From the NCBI RefSeq assembly GCF_900232825.1, contig NZ_OCTP01000011.1:333261-397260 (forward strand): a stretch of DNA of 64,000 nucleotides. Direction: 5' to 3'. The notes beneath the pieces are model-generated. The model was not told the DNA's origin and did not search any database. It saw only the letters and a list, made by a program, of their open reading frames with translations. A program made the position numbers and the translations under genes. Below, piece after piece: positions 25,574-35,162 of the stretch; the first letter of the stretch is position 1, and each line of letters opens with the position of its first letter. The stretch is from Anaerococcus sp. Marseille-P3625. Lineage in GTDB: Bacteria > Bacillota > Clostridia > Tissierellales > Peptoniphilaceae.

Positions 25574-27724
25574 TTAGGCAAGTTCTGCCTTAAATGTTTC
25601 ACTTTCTTTTCTAGCTTTTGCCGGTCTAAATAATAAGTATAACATTACAATCAATAATGCTAGAGCTATAGCTGTTGTAATTGTGAAAATTCCATTAGCA
25701 AATAGGTTGGCAAATTGGTAGAATATAAAGCTTATTACATAAGCAAAGCACATTTGATAAGTCACTGTTATTAAAGTCCACTTGTTATCTCCCATTTCAG
25801 TTTTTATTGCACCAACTGCAGCAAAGCATGGCATACAAAGCATATTAAATAGTAAGAATGAATAGCCAGCTATTGGAGTTCCTATTGCAGCGTTGAAAGC
25901 AGCTAATAGTTCTGGACTTTCTTCTGTTACATCAGCTCCAAGCCCTAAAACAATTCCCATGGTATTTACAACATTTTCTTTTGCTACAAAGCCTGAAACT
26001 GTTGCAACTACGCCTTGCCAAGTTCCAAAACCAACAGGTTTAAATATAAAACCAATTTTTGATCCAATAACTCCTATAATTGAATTTGCACCATCTTCTT
26101 CAACTAAATTTAAGCTAAAGTCAAAGTTAGTTAAAAACCAAATTACTATAGCTGAAAGTAAGATTATCGTTCCAGCACGTTTTGCGTAAGATTTTGATTT
26201 ATTAAAGACATCTTGTAATACTGAGGTTGCTCTTGGAGCATGGTATGGAGGTAATTCCATTATGAAAGGAGCTGGATCTGATTGTAATATTTTAAATTTC
26301 TTTAAAATAATTCCACTAATAACTATTGCTAAAATTCCAACAAAGTAGAAAGAAAATGTAATTAGTGATCTATTTGTAGGGAAAAATGCACCTGCTATAA
26401 GAGCAATTACAGGAAGTTTTGCTCCACATGGCATAAATGAGGTAGTCATTACTGTTAATCTTCTATCTCTATCATTTTCTATAGTTCTAGATGCTTGGAT
26501 TCCAGGAACTGCACAGCCTGTTGATACCATTGCTGGAATAAAAGATTTTCCTGAAAGACCAAATCTTCTAAAAATTCTATCCATAATAAATGCAACTCTT
26601 GACATATAACCTATATCTTCAAGTATTGATAAAAGAGCAAATAATACCATCATTTGTGGCAAAAATCCAAGAACAGCACCAACGCCGGCAAATATACCAT
26701 CAGTTATAAGTCCACTAAGAACTTCATTTATTTGCATAGATTCTAAAAGTGATCCAACAGCTGGAATTAAAGTATCATCAAAAAATCCATTTACAGCTTC
26801 AGTTGCCATTGTTCCTGGTGAATACTTATTAACGGCTAGTGAATAAACCACAAACATTACAAGGGCAAAAATTGGAAGACCCAAAATTCTTGATGTTACA
26901 ATCTTATCTATCTTATCAGTTGTACTTAACTTTGGAGCTGCTTTTTTCAATATTTTTTCGCTTAAAGTTTCAAGCGCATCGTATCTTTCGCTAGTAATTA
27001 TAGATTCAGCATCATCATCTAAATCTTCTTCTATTTTTTCTCTCATATCTAAGATTTTTTTCTTATCTACTTCTGATAAAGAAATTTTATCTAACATTTC
27101 TTCATCATTTTCAAAAGCTTTAATTGTATAGAAACGTGATAAATTATTATCCACATATGGATCTACAATATTTTTGATATCCAAAAGCGAATTTTCCAAA
27201 TTGTTTTCATAGACGAAATAATTAGGTTCGGTTTTCTTATCGATTTCTTTATTTATCTCTGCTATTAAATTTTTAATTCCAACTTTTCTGCTGGCAACAA
27301 TCTCAATTACAGGACATCCTATAGCTTTGCTAAGAGCATCTATATCTATGTAATCCCCTCTTTGCTTTACAATATCGGTCATATTTAAGGCGATTATTGT
27401 CGGTATTCCCAATTCCAAAAATTGGCTAGTTAAATATAAATTTCTAATTAAATTTGATCCATCGACTAAATCTACAATTAAATCTGGCCTTTCATTTACT
27501 AAATATTCTCTAGCAACTTTTTCTTCCAAAGTATAAGGTGATAGAGAATAAATTCCAGGCAAATCTTGGATAATTATTTCTTTATGTCCTTTTAGATTTC
27601 CTTCTTTTTTATCAACTGTAACCCCTGGCCAGTTTCCTACTCTTTGATTTGAGCCTGTTAAGGCATTAAAAAGAGTAGTCTTGCCTGAATTTGGGTTTCC
27701 AGCTAGTGCTACTTTAAATGTCAT
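25574..27724 (-). CDS. feoB: Ferrous iron transporter B
   Basis: The 716-residue Fe(II) transporter has an N-terminal G domain: G1 GNPNSGKTTLFNALTG (residues 8-23), G3 DLPGIYSLSP and G4 NMTD. A helical GDI region follows, then about ten membrane segments with two Gate motifs, including the conserved SGKSFIPAMVSTGCAVPG. The length fits the family (about 650-770). It overlaps the second feoA by 4 nt. It is the uptake pore of the Feo system in the cytoplasmic membrane. Confidence 0.95.
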   Translation of the reverse strand: MTFKVALAGNPNSGKTTLFNALTGSNQRVGNWPGVTVDKKEGNLKGHKEIIIQDLPGIYSLSPYTLEEKVAREYLVNERPDLIVDLVDGSNLIRNLYLTSQFLELGIPTIIALNMTDIVKQRGDYIDIDALSKAIGCPVIEIVASRKVGIKNLIAEINKEIDKKTEPNYFVYENNLENSLLDIKNIVDPYVDNNLSRFYTIKAFENDEEMLDKISLSEVDKKKILDMREKIEEDLDDDAESIITSERYDALETLSEKILKKAAPKLSTTDKIDKIVTSRILGLPIFALVMFVVYSLAVNKYSPGTMATEAVNGFFDDTLIPAVGSLLESMQINEVLSGLITDGIFAGVGAVLGFLPQMMVLFALLSILEDIGYMSRVAFIMDRIFRRFGLSGKSFIPAMVSTGCAVPGIQASRTIENDRDRRLTVMTTSFMPCGAKLPVIALIAGAFFPTNRSLITFSFYFVGILAIVISGIILKKFKILQSDPAPFIMELPPYHAPRATSVLQDVFNKSKSYAKRAGTIILLSAIVIWFLTNFDFSLNLVEEDGANSIIGVIGSKIGFIFKPVGFGTWQGVVATVSGFVAKENVVNTMGIVLGLGADVTEESPELLAAFNAAIGTPIAGYSFLLFNMLCMPCFAAVGAIKTEMGDNKWTLITVTYQMCFAYVISFIFYQFANLFANGIFTITTAIALALLIVMLYLLFRPAKARKESETFKAELA

Positions 27725-27948
27725 ATTTTCTCCACAAGAATATTTTCTGCATCATGTTTTCTAATAGTAAGTTCATAACCTCTTAAATTAATTTGTACGG
27801 GATCGCCCAAAGGTGCGACTTTTCTTACAAAAAGTTCAGTTTTCTTTGTAATTCCCATATCCATTATTCTTCTTTTAGTAGGACCATCTCCTTCAATCTT
27901 TGCGACCCTTAGATTTTCGCCTACTTTAGCATCTCTTAAAGATTTCAC
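27721..27948 (-). CDS. feoA: FeoA domain protein (second copy)
   Basis: The 75-residue SH3-like FeoA protein has RRIMDMGITKKTELFVRKVAPLGD and a C-terminal LRKHDA-type end (TIRKHDAENILV). FeoA is thought to assist FeoB at the membrane. It overlaps feoB by 4 nt and shares one base with the upstream feoA. Confidence 0.9.
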   Translation of the reverse strand: MKSLRDAKVGENLRVAKIEGDGPTKRRIMDMGITKKTELFVRKVAPLGDPVQINLRGYELTIRKHDAENILVEKI

Positions 27949-28169
27949 TAAATAACCTCCCTAACATAAATTCTTTTTGCTATCTCTTTTGATAAAGCAA
28001 GTCTGTTTCCGTCAATTGCAAATATGTAATTTACTCCATCAAATCTTTGCAGAGTTATTTCTTTGCCCTTTACAATTCCCAGATCTGATAAATGTCTTTT
28101 CACTTCATCTTTTCCTTTTAAGTCGACAACTATAACCGTATCGCCTTCATTACATAAAGTTATCGGCAT
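27948..28169 (-). CDS. feoA: FeoA domain protein (first copy)
   Basis: The 73-residue FeoA-fold protein has RHLSDLGIVKGKEITLQRFDG and ends in LALSKEIAKRIYVREV. It is diverged from the second copy; tandem feoA genes before feoB are common in Clostridia and their relatives. It starts 5 nt after AAAGGAGG and opens the feo operon. No clear Fur box was identified directly upstream. Confidence 0.9.
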   Translation of the reverse strand: MPITLCNEGDTVIVVDLKGKDEVKRHLSDLGIVKGKEITLQRFDGVNYIFAIDGNRLALSKEIAKRIYVREVI

Positions 28170-28549
28170 ATATCCTCCTTTAAGAAATTTTATATATCTT
28201 TAAATTTTATTTTAAAAAATAGTGTTTTCTTATGTAATAAGTATACCATATCATATTTTAAAAAAATCACTTTATGAGTATATACCAACAACCTTAATAT
28301 TTCAAGCTTGTGTAAAGAAAAATTTATTTTTAATTATATTAAAGCCTAAAAATAAATCGAAAGAAACCAGCCTTTTTGAGATGAATAAACAATTAAAAAT
28401 ATATGAGAATAATTAAAAATTTTAAATATCTAAATAAAATTTTTTTAGTGAACAATAATATTATAAGACCCTTTTTTATTTTTCTAAATTTTTATGATTT
28501 TTCCGATTTTTTGATATAATGATAGTATAAATTTTTATGAGAGGATATT
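28170..28549. other. AT-rich divergent intergenic region
   Basis: These 380 bp hold the feo promoter area (a minus-strand TATACT near 28239-28244) and the promoter of the MORN gene at the right end. A 64-codon frame at 28222-28416 has no ribosome site or coding character and is not called. Nothing else is seen. Confidence 0.5.
28492..28520 (+). promoter_or_regulatory. Promoter of the MORN-oatA-ltaE operon
   Basis: TTATGA (28492-28497) and TATAAT (28515-28520) are 17 bp apart, 30 bp before the ATG, which follows GAGGATATT. Confidence 0.5.
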
Positions 28550-28936
28550 ATGGAGAATAAAAAATTTACATCTTATTTTGGATTATTTATTGGTATTTTT
28601 ATAATTATTTCCCTTATTTATATTTTTTCTCTGAAAAAATCTAGGGAAGTTAGTGATTATAAACTAAGCGAAGATATTTCTTATAGTGGGAAAATTGTCG
28701 AGAATAAATTTTCTGGCGATGGAGAGCTAAAAAGCCCTTACGGAAAATATATTGGAAATTTTGAAGATGGTAGATTTAAGGGATCTGGAAAATTTGTAAA
28801 CGAAGATTTTACCTATGAAGCTAATTTTGATAAGGATAAGGGCAACAAAGATATGAAAATTACCTTAAAAGATGGATCTGTTTACAAAAAAGTTGATGAT
28901 ACTTGGAGGAAGATAGATGAAAAGAACAAAGATTAA
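28550..28936 (+). CDS. Membrane-anchored MORN-repeat protein
   Basis: The 128-residue protein has one N-terminal membrane segment (residues 9-27) and an extracytoplasmic part with two or three MORN-like repeats: YSGKIVENKFSGDGELKSP and YIGNFEDGRFKGSGKFV. MORN repeats are short beta hairpins that bind lipids or proteins. Its last 20 bases overlap the O-acetyltransferase gene, so coupling and possibly interaction with that membrane enzyme are plausible but unproved. Confidence 0.75.
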   Translation: MENKKFTSYFGLFIGIFIIISLIYIFSLKKSREVSDYKLSEDISYSGKIVENKFSGDGELKSPYGKYIGNFEDGRFKGSGKFVNEDFTYEANFDKDKGNKDMKITLKDGSVYKKVDDTWRKIDEKNKD

Positions 28937-30734
28937 TGGACTTGATTATATACGCGTCTTGGGGATTTTTCTTGTTATTTCTTACCATTTGTTTCCACAA
29001 GTTGTAAGAGGTGGTTTTCTTGGCGTTAATGTTTTATTTATTTTGTCAGGATTTTTAATTACCTATCATCTCTTAGATGAATTGTATGAAAATGGCAATA
29101 TTGATTTAAAAAATTTTTATAACAAGAGATTTATAAGGATTTTTCCTCCAGTTTTGCTTATGGTCTTTCTTACAACAATCTTTTCCTTTTTTATTAACAA
29201 AGATTACACCGTAAGATTTTTTGACCAATTTATAGCAGCGATTTCTTTTAATTACAACATCTTTGAAATTATAAGAGGCGGTTCTTACGAAGCTCAATTT
29301 ATTAAACAGCTTTTCATGCACACCTGGTCTTTGGCTATAGAAGTTCATTTTTATATACTTTGGCCACTTTTAATTTCTTTAATCTTTGCAAAGATTAAAA
29401 ATAAGGGCCACATAAAAAGAAGATTTTCTTCTAAATTTATGAATTTGTGCCTAGGCTTATACTTATTTTCTTACATACTTACTTTGGCTTCGGTGCTTGT
29501 AAATAAGGATAATATTTCCTTTGCCTATTTTTTTGATTTTACACGCATGGGATCTTTTGTAATTGGCTCGCTTTTGGGATCTTTTGTAAAAAGATTTTCT
29601 TTTAAGAAGTTATCTTATTACAAACTTACTCTCATCTTTAGCCTAATCTTATTGGCATTTTCCTTTGCCTTTTCCTATAACAACAGGCTAACTTACGGAC
29701 TTGGATTTTTGCTTGCTGATATAATTACAGTTTTATTAATCTTTGTCGCTTATTCAAATAAAGATCTTAAAGAAAATAAGCTTGTTACAAAACTTTCCAA
29801 CTATTCTTATGGAATATATGTTTTCCATTGGCCAGTTTTAGTAATAATTTCAAGTTTTATCGACAATTACTTGCTAGCCTTATTAGTTACTGTAATTGTA
29901 ACAGGATTATTAGTTTTATTTAACTATCACATCTTCGAGCCACTTTTTGTCGGCAAAGATGTCGACCTTAATTTTATAAAAAATATTAAAATTAACCATG
30001 AAAAATACAAAATTTTAATTCAATCTTTGATGATTTTTATCTTTATTGCATCTATGAGTTTTGCCTACGCTGTTAGCGAAAATTCTTCCGATATGGTAAG
30101 TCTTGAAAAAACAATTTTAGTCGAATCAATCAATCAAGATATTGATAAAATAAAGCTTGATAAAGAAAAAGTTGATGAGCTTATAAAAAAAGACGAAGAT
30201 GAAAGATACAAAAAAGCCAAGGAATCTAATCAAGGCATAACAGTTTTGGCAGATAGCGTTTTGCTAGGCAATAGAAATATGCTAGAAGAAAATATCAAAA
30301 ATTTACACGTCAATGCTGAAGGTTCAAGGCCTCTTGAAAATGGAGCAGAAATAATAAGACAGTTGCAAAAAGAAGGCAACTTAGGATCTATAGTAGTAAT
30401 TGCTCTTGGTACAAATGCCATAGCAGAACCAAAGGAAAGCTTGGAAAATATAGTAAAAACTTTGCCAAATGGGGACAGATTGATCTTTGTAACCTGCTAT
30501 GACAACAGATATGACCAACCTCACAGAGTTTCTACTGCCATGCAAGAAGTTGCCAAAAAATATGATTTTATTACTCTCATGGAATGGGAAAAAGAAGGAA
30601 TGGCTCATCCAGAATATTACAAGGGAACCGATGGAGTACATTTTTATGGAGTCCAAAAAGCTTACGATGCTTACTTAAAAATGTTAAAAGAAACAATAGA
30701 CAAATCTCTAAAAAGCAAAGCAAAAGGAGAATAA
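28917..30734 (+). CDS. OatA-type peptidoglycan/polysaccharide O-acetyltransferase
   Basis: The 605-residue protein has an acyltransferase-3 membrane domain of about ten helices (residues 1-390), starting GLDYIRVLGIFLVISYHLF with the conserved His. An extracellular SGNH domain begins near residue 440: ADSVLLGNR (nucleophile Ser), ALGTNA and the Asp/His pair in GTDGVHFYG. This two-domain layout is that of OatA, which acetylates muramic acid and gives lysozyme resistance; other surface glycans are possible substrates. The N terminus overlaps the MORN gene by 20 nt, and the threonine aldolase gene starts immediately after the stop. Confidence 0.87.
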   Translation: MKRTKINGLDYIRVLGIFLVISYHLFPQVVRGGFLGVNVLFILSGFLITYHLLDELYENGNIDLKNFYNKRFIRIFPPVLLMVFLTTIFSFFINKDYTVRFFDQFIAAISFNYNIFEIIRGGSYEAQFIKQLFMHTWSLAIEVHFYILWPLLISLIFAKIKNKGHIKRRFSSKFMNLCLGLYLFSYILTLASVLVNKDNISFAYFFDFTRMGSFVIGSLLGSFVKRFSFKKLSYYKLTLIFSLILLAFSFAFSYNNRLTYGLGFLLADIITVLLIFVAYSNKDLKENKLVTKLSNYSYGIYVFHWPVLVIISSFIDNYLLALLVTVIVTGLLVLFNYHIFEPLFVGKDVDLNFIKNIKINHEKYKILIQSLMIFIFIASMSFAYAVSENSSDMVSLEKTILVESINQDIDKIKLDKEKVDELIKKDEDERYKKAKESNQGITVLADSVLLGNRNMLEENIKNLHVNAEGSRPLENGAEIIRQLQKEGNLGSIVVIALGTNAIAEPKESLENIVKTLPNGDRLIFVTCYDNRYDQPHRVSTAMQEVAKKYDFITLMEWEKEGMAHPEYYKGTDGVHFYGVQKAYDAYLKMLKETIDKSLKSKAKGE

Positions 30735-31748
30735 ATGTATTTTTTCGTAAATGACTACAACGATTTAGCAAGAGATGATATCTTGGAAGCTTTAGTAAAA
30801 GCAAGTAGTGAAAATAATTATGGCTATGGTTTTGATATGCATAGCGAAAACGCTAGAAAATTAATAAAAAAAGCACTTGCAAACGAAAATATCGATATAC
30901 ATTTTATACCAGGTGGAACAGGAGCAAATGTCTTAGGCCTTGCTTGTGGGATGCAACAAGAAAATTCCGTACTTGCAGTAAAAACTGGTCATATACAAGG
31001 CCACGAAGCAGGATCCATAGAAGCAACGGGAATAAAAATTGAAACAATAATTTCCCCTAACGGAAAATTAAGCCTTAAATTATTACAAGAAAAACTTGCT
31101 CATTTTGGCAGTGAATATCTAACAGTTCCAAAAAAAGTTTATATTTCAAATACCACAGAACTTGGAGAAGTTTATAGAAAAAAAGAATTAGAGGAAATTT
31201 ATAATTTTTGCAAGGAAAATGGCCTATATTTATTTATGGATGGTGCTCGCCTTGCCCACGCCCTTGCCAGCCAAAAGTGCGATTACAAATTAGAAGATAT
31301 CCCAAATCTTTGCGATATTTTCTATCTTGGCGGCACGAAAAATGGCTTTTTGTACACAGAAGCTTTGGTAATTGTAAATGATAAGCTAAAGAAAAATTTT
31401 ATAAATTTGCAAAAGCAAAAAGGATCTCTAATGGCAAAAACTTTTGTAGCCGGGATTATGTATGAAACTGTATTTGCTAAAGAAAATGGCTATTTAGAAG
31501 GGGCAGAAAATGCTTATAAAATGGCAGAAATTCTTGCAAATGGAATTGTTAAAAAAGGCTTTGGCCTTGCCTATCCTTTTGAATCAAACCAAATTTTTGT
31601 AAAAATAAAGAATGAGGACTTAGAGAAATGGCAGGAATTTGCAGCCTTTGAAATTATGGAAAAAGAAAATGGAGTAAATATCGTTAGACTAGTTACAAGT
31701 TATAGAACTAAAAAAGAAGATGTTGAAGGATTTTTAGCTAAGATATAA
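30735..31748 (+). CDS. ltaE: Low-specificity L-threonine aldolase
   Basis: The 337-residue fold-type I PLP enzyme splits threonine to glycine and acetaldehyde. Motifs: GGTGANVLGLA near residue 57, MDGARLAHAL (PLP Asp) near 168 and the Schiff-base Lys in YLGGTKNGFLY near 200. It follows the oatA stop with no gap (ribosome site AAGGAG inside oatA), so it is in the same operon. With the ammonia-lyase at 17 kb it gives a second threonine-degrading route. Confidence 0.9.
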   Translation: MYFFVNDYNDLARDDILEALVKASSENNYGYGFDMHSENARKLIKKALANENIDIHFIPGGTGANVLGLACGMQQENSVLAVKTGHIQGHEAGSIEATGIKIETIISPNGKLSLKLLQEKLAHFGSEYLTVPKKVYISNTTELGEVYRKKELEEIYNFCKENGLYLFMDGARLAHALASQKCDYKLEDIPNLCDIFYLGGTKNGFLYTEALVIVNDKLKKNFINLQKQKGSLMAKTFVAGIMYETVFAKENGYLEGAENAYKMAEILANGIVKKGFGLAYPFESNQIFVKIKNEDLEKWQEFAAFEIMEKENGVNIVRLVTSYRTKKEDVEGFLAKI

Positions 31749-31787
31749 TAGTAAAAGCTCGATTTATAAATCGAGCTTTTACTATTA
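31748..31787. terminator. Bidirectional terminator
   Basis: A near-perfect palindrome (AATAGTAAAAGCTCGATT and its complement) separates ltaE from the convergent minus-strand genes. Confidence 0.85.
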
Positions 31788-31812
31788 TTTTAGGATAAAT
31801 ATATGAAAAAAA

Positions 31813-32310
31813 TTATTTTATATCTTTAGCTATATCTTCGCCTTTTTTCTTTACATCTTCTACAAATTCTTCGCCTTTTTTCTTAGCGTCATTGAGAGCT
31901 TTTTCTGCTTCATTTTTGGCATCATTTGCTAAATCTTTGCCCTCTTCTAAAGCTTTTTTGCCTTCTTCTTCGCCTTTTTTAATTAACTCTTCACCTTTTT
32001 TTAATACATCATCAAACATTTCTTTGCCTCCTTCTTTGGCTTTTTTACCTTTTTTCTTTAATGCCTTGCTATTGCTGTAAATTAAATAAGTAGCTGTAGC
32101 TGCCGCTACTCCTATCATCAAATTTCTACGCCTTTGTTCTTTTTCATATTCATAGTCATCAAAAAAATCAAAGTCTGGAATATAATCTGTTGGGTCAAAA
32201 CGCTTAATCTTATAAGCGGTACTTGCTAGAGATACTAAATCTCCTGCATCCAACAAACCAAGCCTATTATTTAACTTTAATAAATTCATGGCTAATCTTA
32301 ATTTTCCCAT
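31813..32310 (-). CDS. Membrane-anchored Lys/Glu-rich helical repeat protein
   Basis: The 165-residue protein is not recognised beyond its composition. Residues about 65-82 (NLMIGVAAATATYLIY) form a single membrane segment. After it come about 85 residues of charged 11-residue-type repeats (KKGEELIKKGEEEGKKALEEG and similar) that would form a long amphipathic helix, as in YtxH or LEA-like proteins. The start is taken at the ATG at 32310, 6 nt after AAGAGGTG; a GTG at 32319 would overlap that ribosome site. A structural or stress role is a guess. Confidence 0.6.
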   Translation of the reverse strand: MGKLRLAMNLLKLNNRLGLLDAGDLVSLASTAYKIKRFDPTDYIPDFDFFDDYEYEKEQRRRNLMIGVAAATATYLIYSNSKALKKKGKKAKEGGKEMFDDVLKKGEELIKKGEEEGKKALEEGKDLANDAKNEAEKALNDAKKKGEEFVEDVKKKGEDIAKDIK

Positions 32311-32355
32311 CTTATTCACCTCTTATAATTTTATACCCAATTTATTTCAAATCTT

Positions 32356-32562
32356 TCATCTACAATCGCTACAATCATCTAAATTTTTATGTTCATCTTC
32401 ATAATTATAAATAAAACTTGAATTTATCTTCTTTGCCTTGGGTATTTCTCTTATTTCAATTAATTTATCTCCATAAAAAATTTCCTGATCACTTTTTTTA
32501 TCAGCTTGCATTGAGCAGGAACTTAATAAAAGGACAAATAACATTATAAATATTTTTTTCAT
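32356..32562 (-). CDS. Small putative lipoprotein
   Basis: The 68-residue protein has a classical lipoprotein signal: MKKIFIMLFVLLLSSC, with Cys16 as the lipidated residue. The mature part is 52 residues, polar, and ends in LDDCSDCR, a second cysteine pair that could bind metal or form a disulfide. No family is recognised. It follows the effector-binding-like gene by 9 bp. Confidence 0.6.
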   Translation of the reverse strand: MKKIFIMLFVLLLSSCSMQADKKSDQEIFYGDKLIEIREIPKAKKINSSFIYNYEDEHKNLDDCSDCR

Positions 32563-32571
32563 CTCTAAACC

Positions 32572-33036
32572 TTAAACAATGTGCGGATTTTTCATTAAAC
32601 TTATGTAAAGCTCTGAGTTTCCAATTCTTTTATTTTCCATATCGTATTGGTAAAACTCTACATCACTTGATAAATTGTGAAAATATTTTTTGTTAGGAAA
32701 AAATTCTTCATAAGCATATCTATAAGCATCTTCCAAACTTTCTTCTTCATTTAGGAAAATTTCTAAATAAAGACTCTGATCGATTTGTCTATCTATAAAA
32801 TCAAGATCATCTAAAATTTCATTATCGGCAATTTCAAAGCCAAGAAAATAAGTGTAGGAATCATCCATTGCATCATATTGCATAAGTCCGCAAAAAGACT
32901 CTAGGTCAACAAGCTTACTATCTATATAAGATTTAACAAAATCATTTCTAATAGCTAAGGCCTCATCCCTGTTTTTAATCTTAAAAGATTTGCCCTTCAA
33001 TTTGATAGCAGATTTTTTATCAATATTAGTATCCAT
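32572..33036 (-). CDS. GyrI-like effector-binding domain protein (tentative)
   Basis: The 154-residue acidic protein has no DNA-binding part. Its second half (DAYRYAYEEFFPNKKYFHNLSS, then VEFYQYD) resembles the end of GyrI/AraC-type effector-binding domains, and FLGFEIADNE fits the central strand. Such stand-alone domains bind small hydrophobic molecules. The ATG at 33036 is preferred over a TTG at 33039; the upstream GGTGG is a weak ribosome site. The fold assignment rests on pattern only. Confidence 0.5.
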   Translation of the reverse strand: MDTNIDKKSAIKLKGKSFKIKNRDEALAIRNDFVKSYIDSKLVDLESFCGLMQYDAMDDSYTYFLGFEIADNEILDDLDFIDRQIDQSLYLEIFLNEEESLEDAYRYAYEEFFPNKKYFHNLSSDVEFYQYDMENKRIGNSELYISLMKNPHIV

Positions 33037-33106
33037 CAAACCACCAACTTTCTTTGCTCTTATATATACCCAAAAATAAACGAAATATTAAAAACTTAAA
33101 ATAAAA

Positions 33107-33155
33107 ATTGTGTACAAGCCAAAATCACATTTAATAATAAAGGCATATACACAAT
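33107..33155 (-). terminator. Terminator of the PTS operon
   Basis: On the minus strand ATTGTGTATATGCC pairs with GGCTTGTACACAAT, followed by TTTTATTTT, 18 bp after the SIS gene stop. Confidence 0.75.
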
Positions 33156-33173
33156 CTTACTCAAAGTTTTTTA

Positions 33174-33917
33174 TCAGTATAATTTATATCTAATATTGTT
33201 TTTATACTTTGAAAATAATTCTTTGTTTTTATCATCTCCACCATCAATATTTGCACTATAGAATATAGGTATATCTAAAAAATTTTCATTGGCCAGCTCA
33301 TATATTGCCTGTGTTAAAATCTCTTGTGCAATATAAATTGATGTTATACTACTTGTCGCAGTAACTTTCATATCCAATTTTTCTATGAATACGCTAGCAT
33401 CTCCAACGTCTCCATGATTATCCAAAATAATATCTGACACTTCAAATAATTTTTTACCTGAACTATGTCTTGAATTAACAGACTTACTATAATTAATGTT
33501 TGTGATACAAATTACTTTTGCTCCTTTGGATTTTGCTTCAATGGCCATATCTATTGTTTGTGGGTTGCGACCAGATACTGAATGAACAATAAGAATATCA
33601 TCTTTAAGAAATCCAATTTCTTCTGCTATAATTTTCCCATATCCTTCTAATCTTTCCATTTTTGATGTTCTTGTTATTGGAGATGTATCAAGCATAGTTT
33701 CTCTAGGAAATATTGGGTTAATGACCATCAACCCTCCAGCTCTATAATACAATTCCTGAGATAAAATTCCTGCATGTGAAGACCCAAAAACGTAAATATT
33801 ATTTTTATTCAAAATAGCTTTCTTAATTTCACAAACAGCAGCATCCATAGCATATGTTTCATATTTTGTAATTTCTTCTAATATTTGTTTAATCCTATTA
33901 ATATATAAGAAGTTCAT
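33174..33917 (-). CDS. SIS domain protein, UPF0309-like phosphosugar isomerase
   Basis: The 247-residue protein has a single SIS fold: NNIYVFGSSHAGILSQELYYRAGGL (sugar-phosphate loop near residue 40) and DDILIVHSVSGRN (near residue 110). The pattern RAGGLMVINPIF is that of UPF0309 proteins. SIS proteins bind and isomerise phosphosugars. As last gene of a ulaA-type PTS operon it probably acts on the imported phosphosugar; the compound is unknown. Confidence 0.8.
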   Translation of the reverse strand: MNFLYINRIKQILEEITKYETYAMDAAVCEIKKAILNKNNIYVFGSSHAGILSQELYYRAGGLMVINPIFPRETMLDTSPITRTSKMERLEGYGKIIAEEIGFLKDDILIVHSVSGRNPQTIDMAIEAKSKGAKVICITNINYSKSVNSRHSSGKKLFEVSDIILDNHGDVGDASVFIEKLDMKVTATSSITSIYIAQEILTQAIYELANENFLDIPIFYSANIDGGDDKNKELFSKYKNNIRYKLY

Positions 33918-33926
33918 TCTTTACTC

Positions 33927-35162
33927 CTAAAATATTGACATGATTAATTTAACCAGAGAACCGAAAATAGAAAAATCATTTCCTCCAAAAATAAGCATCC
34001 AGTTTGAAATTGTATTTGAATAGATGTCTGCGGATATCCCTAGAACCAATATCATTACTATGGAAGCAACAGCTGTTCCAATAATACATCCTCTTAGACC
34101 TCCCTGACCATCTGCAATTACAGCAGCTGCTCCACATTCAAAAAAGCATGTTATTACTAAAGGAAGTAAAAATGTATGGAATAATCCTAATTGATTAACA
34201 ATGATAAGCGTTATAGTTGAAACTATCATCGCTACAACAAATCCAATTAGTACAGCATTTGGTCTGTAGTTAAAAATAACTGGACAATCAAAAGCTGGAA
34301 GTGCATCTGGAACAATCTTTTCAGAAATACCATGAAAAGCCGGAACGATTTGGTTAATTAACATTCTAACTCCTTGTAGCATGATTAATAACCCAGCTCC
34401 AAATTTTAGACCTTGATTTATAGATTCAAATGCTAAATTATTTTCGGTTAAGCTTGGTACTATTATTCCAACAACTACCCATATAATCATTATAATTAAA
34501 CCACCAGTAATTGGTACTTCTCTAAAAAATGACATACTCTCTGGAAATTTAATGTCTTCAGTAGTTCTATCTTTATTTCCTACAAATTTTGCCACAGTAC
34601 CAGCTATTATAGACAATACTCCTGTCGGATGGCCTAAAGTGAATGATTGATCGCCAATAACATCAAACACATATTTTCTAAGTATCCAAGGCATTATTGA
34701 CCAATATAAGGCTGAAAAAATTGCTGATGATCCTATTAAAATAGGACCACTCAATCCTGCTTCAACACCAGCTGCAACAAAAATAAAAGGAAACCACCAA
34801 ATCATATGACCAGTTAAAAATATAGTTTTAATTGGAGTAAATTTTGCTATGATTAAATGTAGTATTAAGCCTATAAACATTGACAAACCTACTTCTCCTC
34901 CAAAGCTTGCTGTAAATGTCGCATCATTTAATCCTTCTCCTACGCTACCATTAATTACTTTTGAAAATGCACCATTAATCGGTGCTATACTTCCAACTAA
35001 AATCCCTACACCTGTGTCAAGAATTATCATTCCAAAAGCCGCCATAAGAGTCCCTTTTATAACTTCTGACAATGATTTTCCTTGTAATAATAGACCAATC
35101 ATTGCGATTAAGCCAAGTAACACTGGTGGATTTCTTAAAATATTAGTAGTTAAAAAATTCAT
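33927..35162 (-). CDS. PTS EIIC, ascorbate (UlaA) family
   Basis: The 411-residue polytopic protein matches the UlaA family: PPVLLGLIAMIGLLLQ at the N terminus, LDTGVGILVGSIAPINGAF and FTPIKTIFLTGH. About 11 membrane segments are visible. It forms the substrate channel of a phosphotransferase permease; the substrate is ascorbate or a related sugar acid by family, not proved. It overlaps the IIB gene by 4 nt. Confidence 0.85.
   Translation of the reverse strand: MNFLTTNILRNPPVLLGLIAMIGLLLQGKSLSEVIKGTLMAAFGMIILDTGVGILVGSIAPINGAFSKVINGSVGEGLNDATFTASFGGEVGLSMFIGLILHLIIAKFTPIKTIFLTGHMIWWFPFIFVAAGVEAGLSGPILIGSSAIFSALYWSIMPWILRKYVFDVIGDQSFTLGHPTGVLSIIAGTVAKFVGNKDRTTEDIKFPESMSFFREVPITGGLIIMIIWVVVGIIVPSLTENNLAFESINQGLKFGAGLLIMLQGVRMLINQIVPAFHGISEKIVPDALPAFDCPVIFNYRPNAVLIGFVVAMIVSTITLIIVNQLGLFHTFLLPLVITCFFECGAAAVIADGQGGLRGCIIGTAVASIVMILVLGISADIYSNTISNWMLIFGGNDFSIFGSLVKLIMSIF

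Noticed and set aside
28222..28416. 64-codon plus-strand reading frame
   Set aside because: No ribosome site, overlaps the feo promoter area, low-complexity AT-rich product with no recognisable pattern.
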